From Scatophagus argus (lineage: Eukaryota; Chordata; Actinopteri; Scatophagidae), in assembly GCF_020382885.2 (NCBI RefSeq), contig NC_058501.1, positions 11,815,501 to 11,879,500 on the forward strand: a stretch of 64,000 nt of DNA. Reading direction: 5' to 3'. Both the position numbers and the translations under genes were made by a program. Positions 63,349 through 64,000 of this stretch are shown here, piece after piece. The notes beneath the pieces were generated by a model. That model did not search any database. It saw only the letters and a list, made by a program, of their open reading frames with translations, and had not been told where the DNA came from. The number at the start of each line of letters is the position of its first letter. Position 1 is the stretch's first letter.

Positions 63349-64000
63349 CTTTAAAGAGTACAAGAAGAAAGAGTCATTAGAAATTGCATTAGGTGTTATT
63401 CCATCACAACTGAACACACAGACCTCATTAAATCAGAATGCAGAATATCTAGAGCAACACCGCAGGTCATTTTCTCTATTTTCAGTCAGTGATGTAAAGT
63501 AGATGCACCAGGGTTTATGGGTGGCCTACTTTGATGATGAGGTGTCACCACTGAAAGAATTAACTGGTTCTGACTGACTCAACCCAGGGAATAGGCTTAT
63601 AATAGACTTAAACCAAAACACAGAATAAAAGCTCTGGATTAGATGATTAACAAAAACAATATGTTGCTTTAGAGGTCTGACAAACCTTGTGTTAGTTGCT
63701 ATGACACAGAATGTATATGTAAGACAATTATTCTGTTAAGACAGACCTGCTCACTAAAGAGTCTTCGTTTCTAATTAGCAGAAACCCTTGTAATTATTCC
63801 CTTAACAACACTATCAGATTACTCTACAGAGTACACACCCAATACATTCCATTAAAACATGCGTAAAACGTTAACTGGGTTCATTTGGAAACCTCAAAGA
63901 TCACATTATGCTCACAAAGAACTTCTGGAAAAGAGCAAAGATCACTGCTACCAACCTGTAGAAATCTCCACAAGTCCCAACACAGTTCAAAGTTACATAA
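63349..64000. other. cep85 intron reaching the right edge
   Basis: No exon matching the conserved CEP85 N-terminus is visible on the minus strand, so the upstream exons lie outside the window. Confidence 0.65.

Overview
The window is nuclear DNA of a ray-finned fish, probably a percomorph teleost. Seven spliced or single-exon vertebrate genes can be read. Their order matches vertebrate conserved synteny. The noncoding DNA holds typical teleost interspersed repeats: degenerate 'GCTAACATGCTAA' and 'TTTTACTT' repeats, tRNA-like SINEs, LINE tails, a Tc1/mariner remnant and many (TG)n tracts. There are no prokaryotic features. The species assignment is inference; the gene identities come from reading exons with consistent splice phase.

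Layout from left to right: (1) lars2, minus strand, the first 12 coding exons (714-17723) of mitochondrial leucyl-tRNA synthetase; the 3' half lies off the left edge. (2) About 12.9 kb of repeat-rich intergenic DNA (17.7-30.6 kb). (3) tmem158, plus strand, one uninterrupted coding exon (30628-31329). (4) cdcp1, plus strand, nine coding exons (33553-39099). (5) clec3b (tetranectin), minus strand, three coding exons (41683-42674), convergent with cdcp1. (6) fez2-like, minus strand, nine coding exons (44995-50953). (7) ubxn11, plus strand, fourteen coding exons (51601-55516), head-to-head with fez2. (8) cep85, minus strand, eleven coding exons in view (57930-63348), tail-to-tail with ubxn11; its N-terminal exons lie off the right edge.

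lars2, tmem158, cdcp1 and clec3b correspond to the human 3p21.31 cluster. ubxn11 and cep85 correspond to a human 1p36.11 cluster. The fez2-like gene sits at the junction. The genes do not form a pathway: they cover mitochondrial translation, membrane signalling or adhesion, an extracellular lectin, a kinesin adaptor, a UBX protein and a centrosome protein. I found no novel multi-gene system. The points most worth checking are: a lost PKC-delta docking tyrosine in the cdcp1 tail; a changed kringle/calcium residue in clec3b; a GC-AG intron in cep85; a uORF overlapping the tmem158 start; several strong hairpins or RNA-like folds; and a possible unannotated signal-peptide exon near 22.5 kb.
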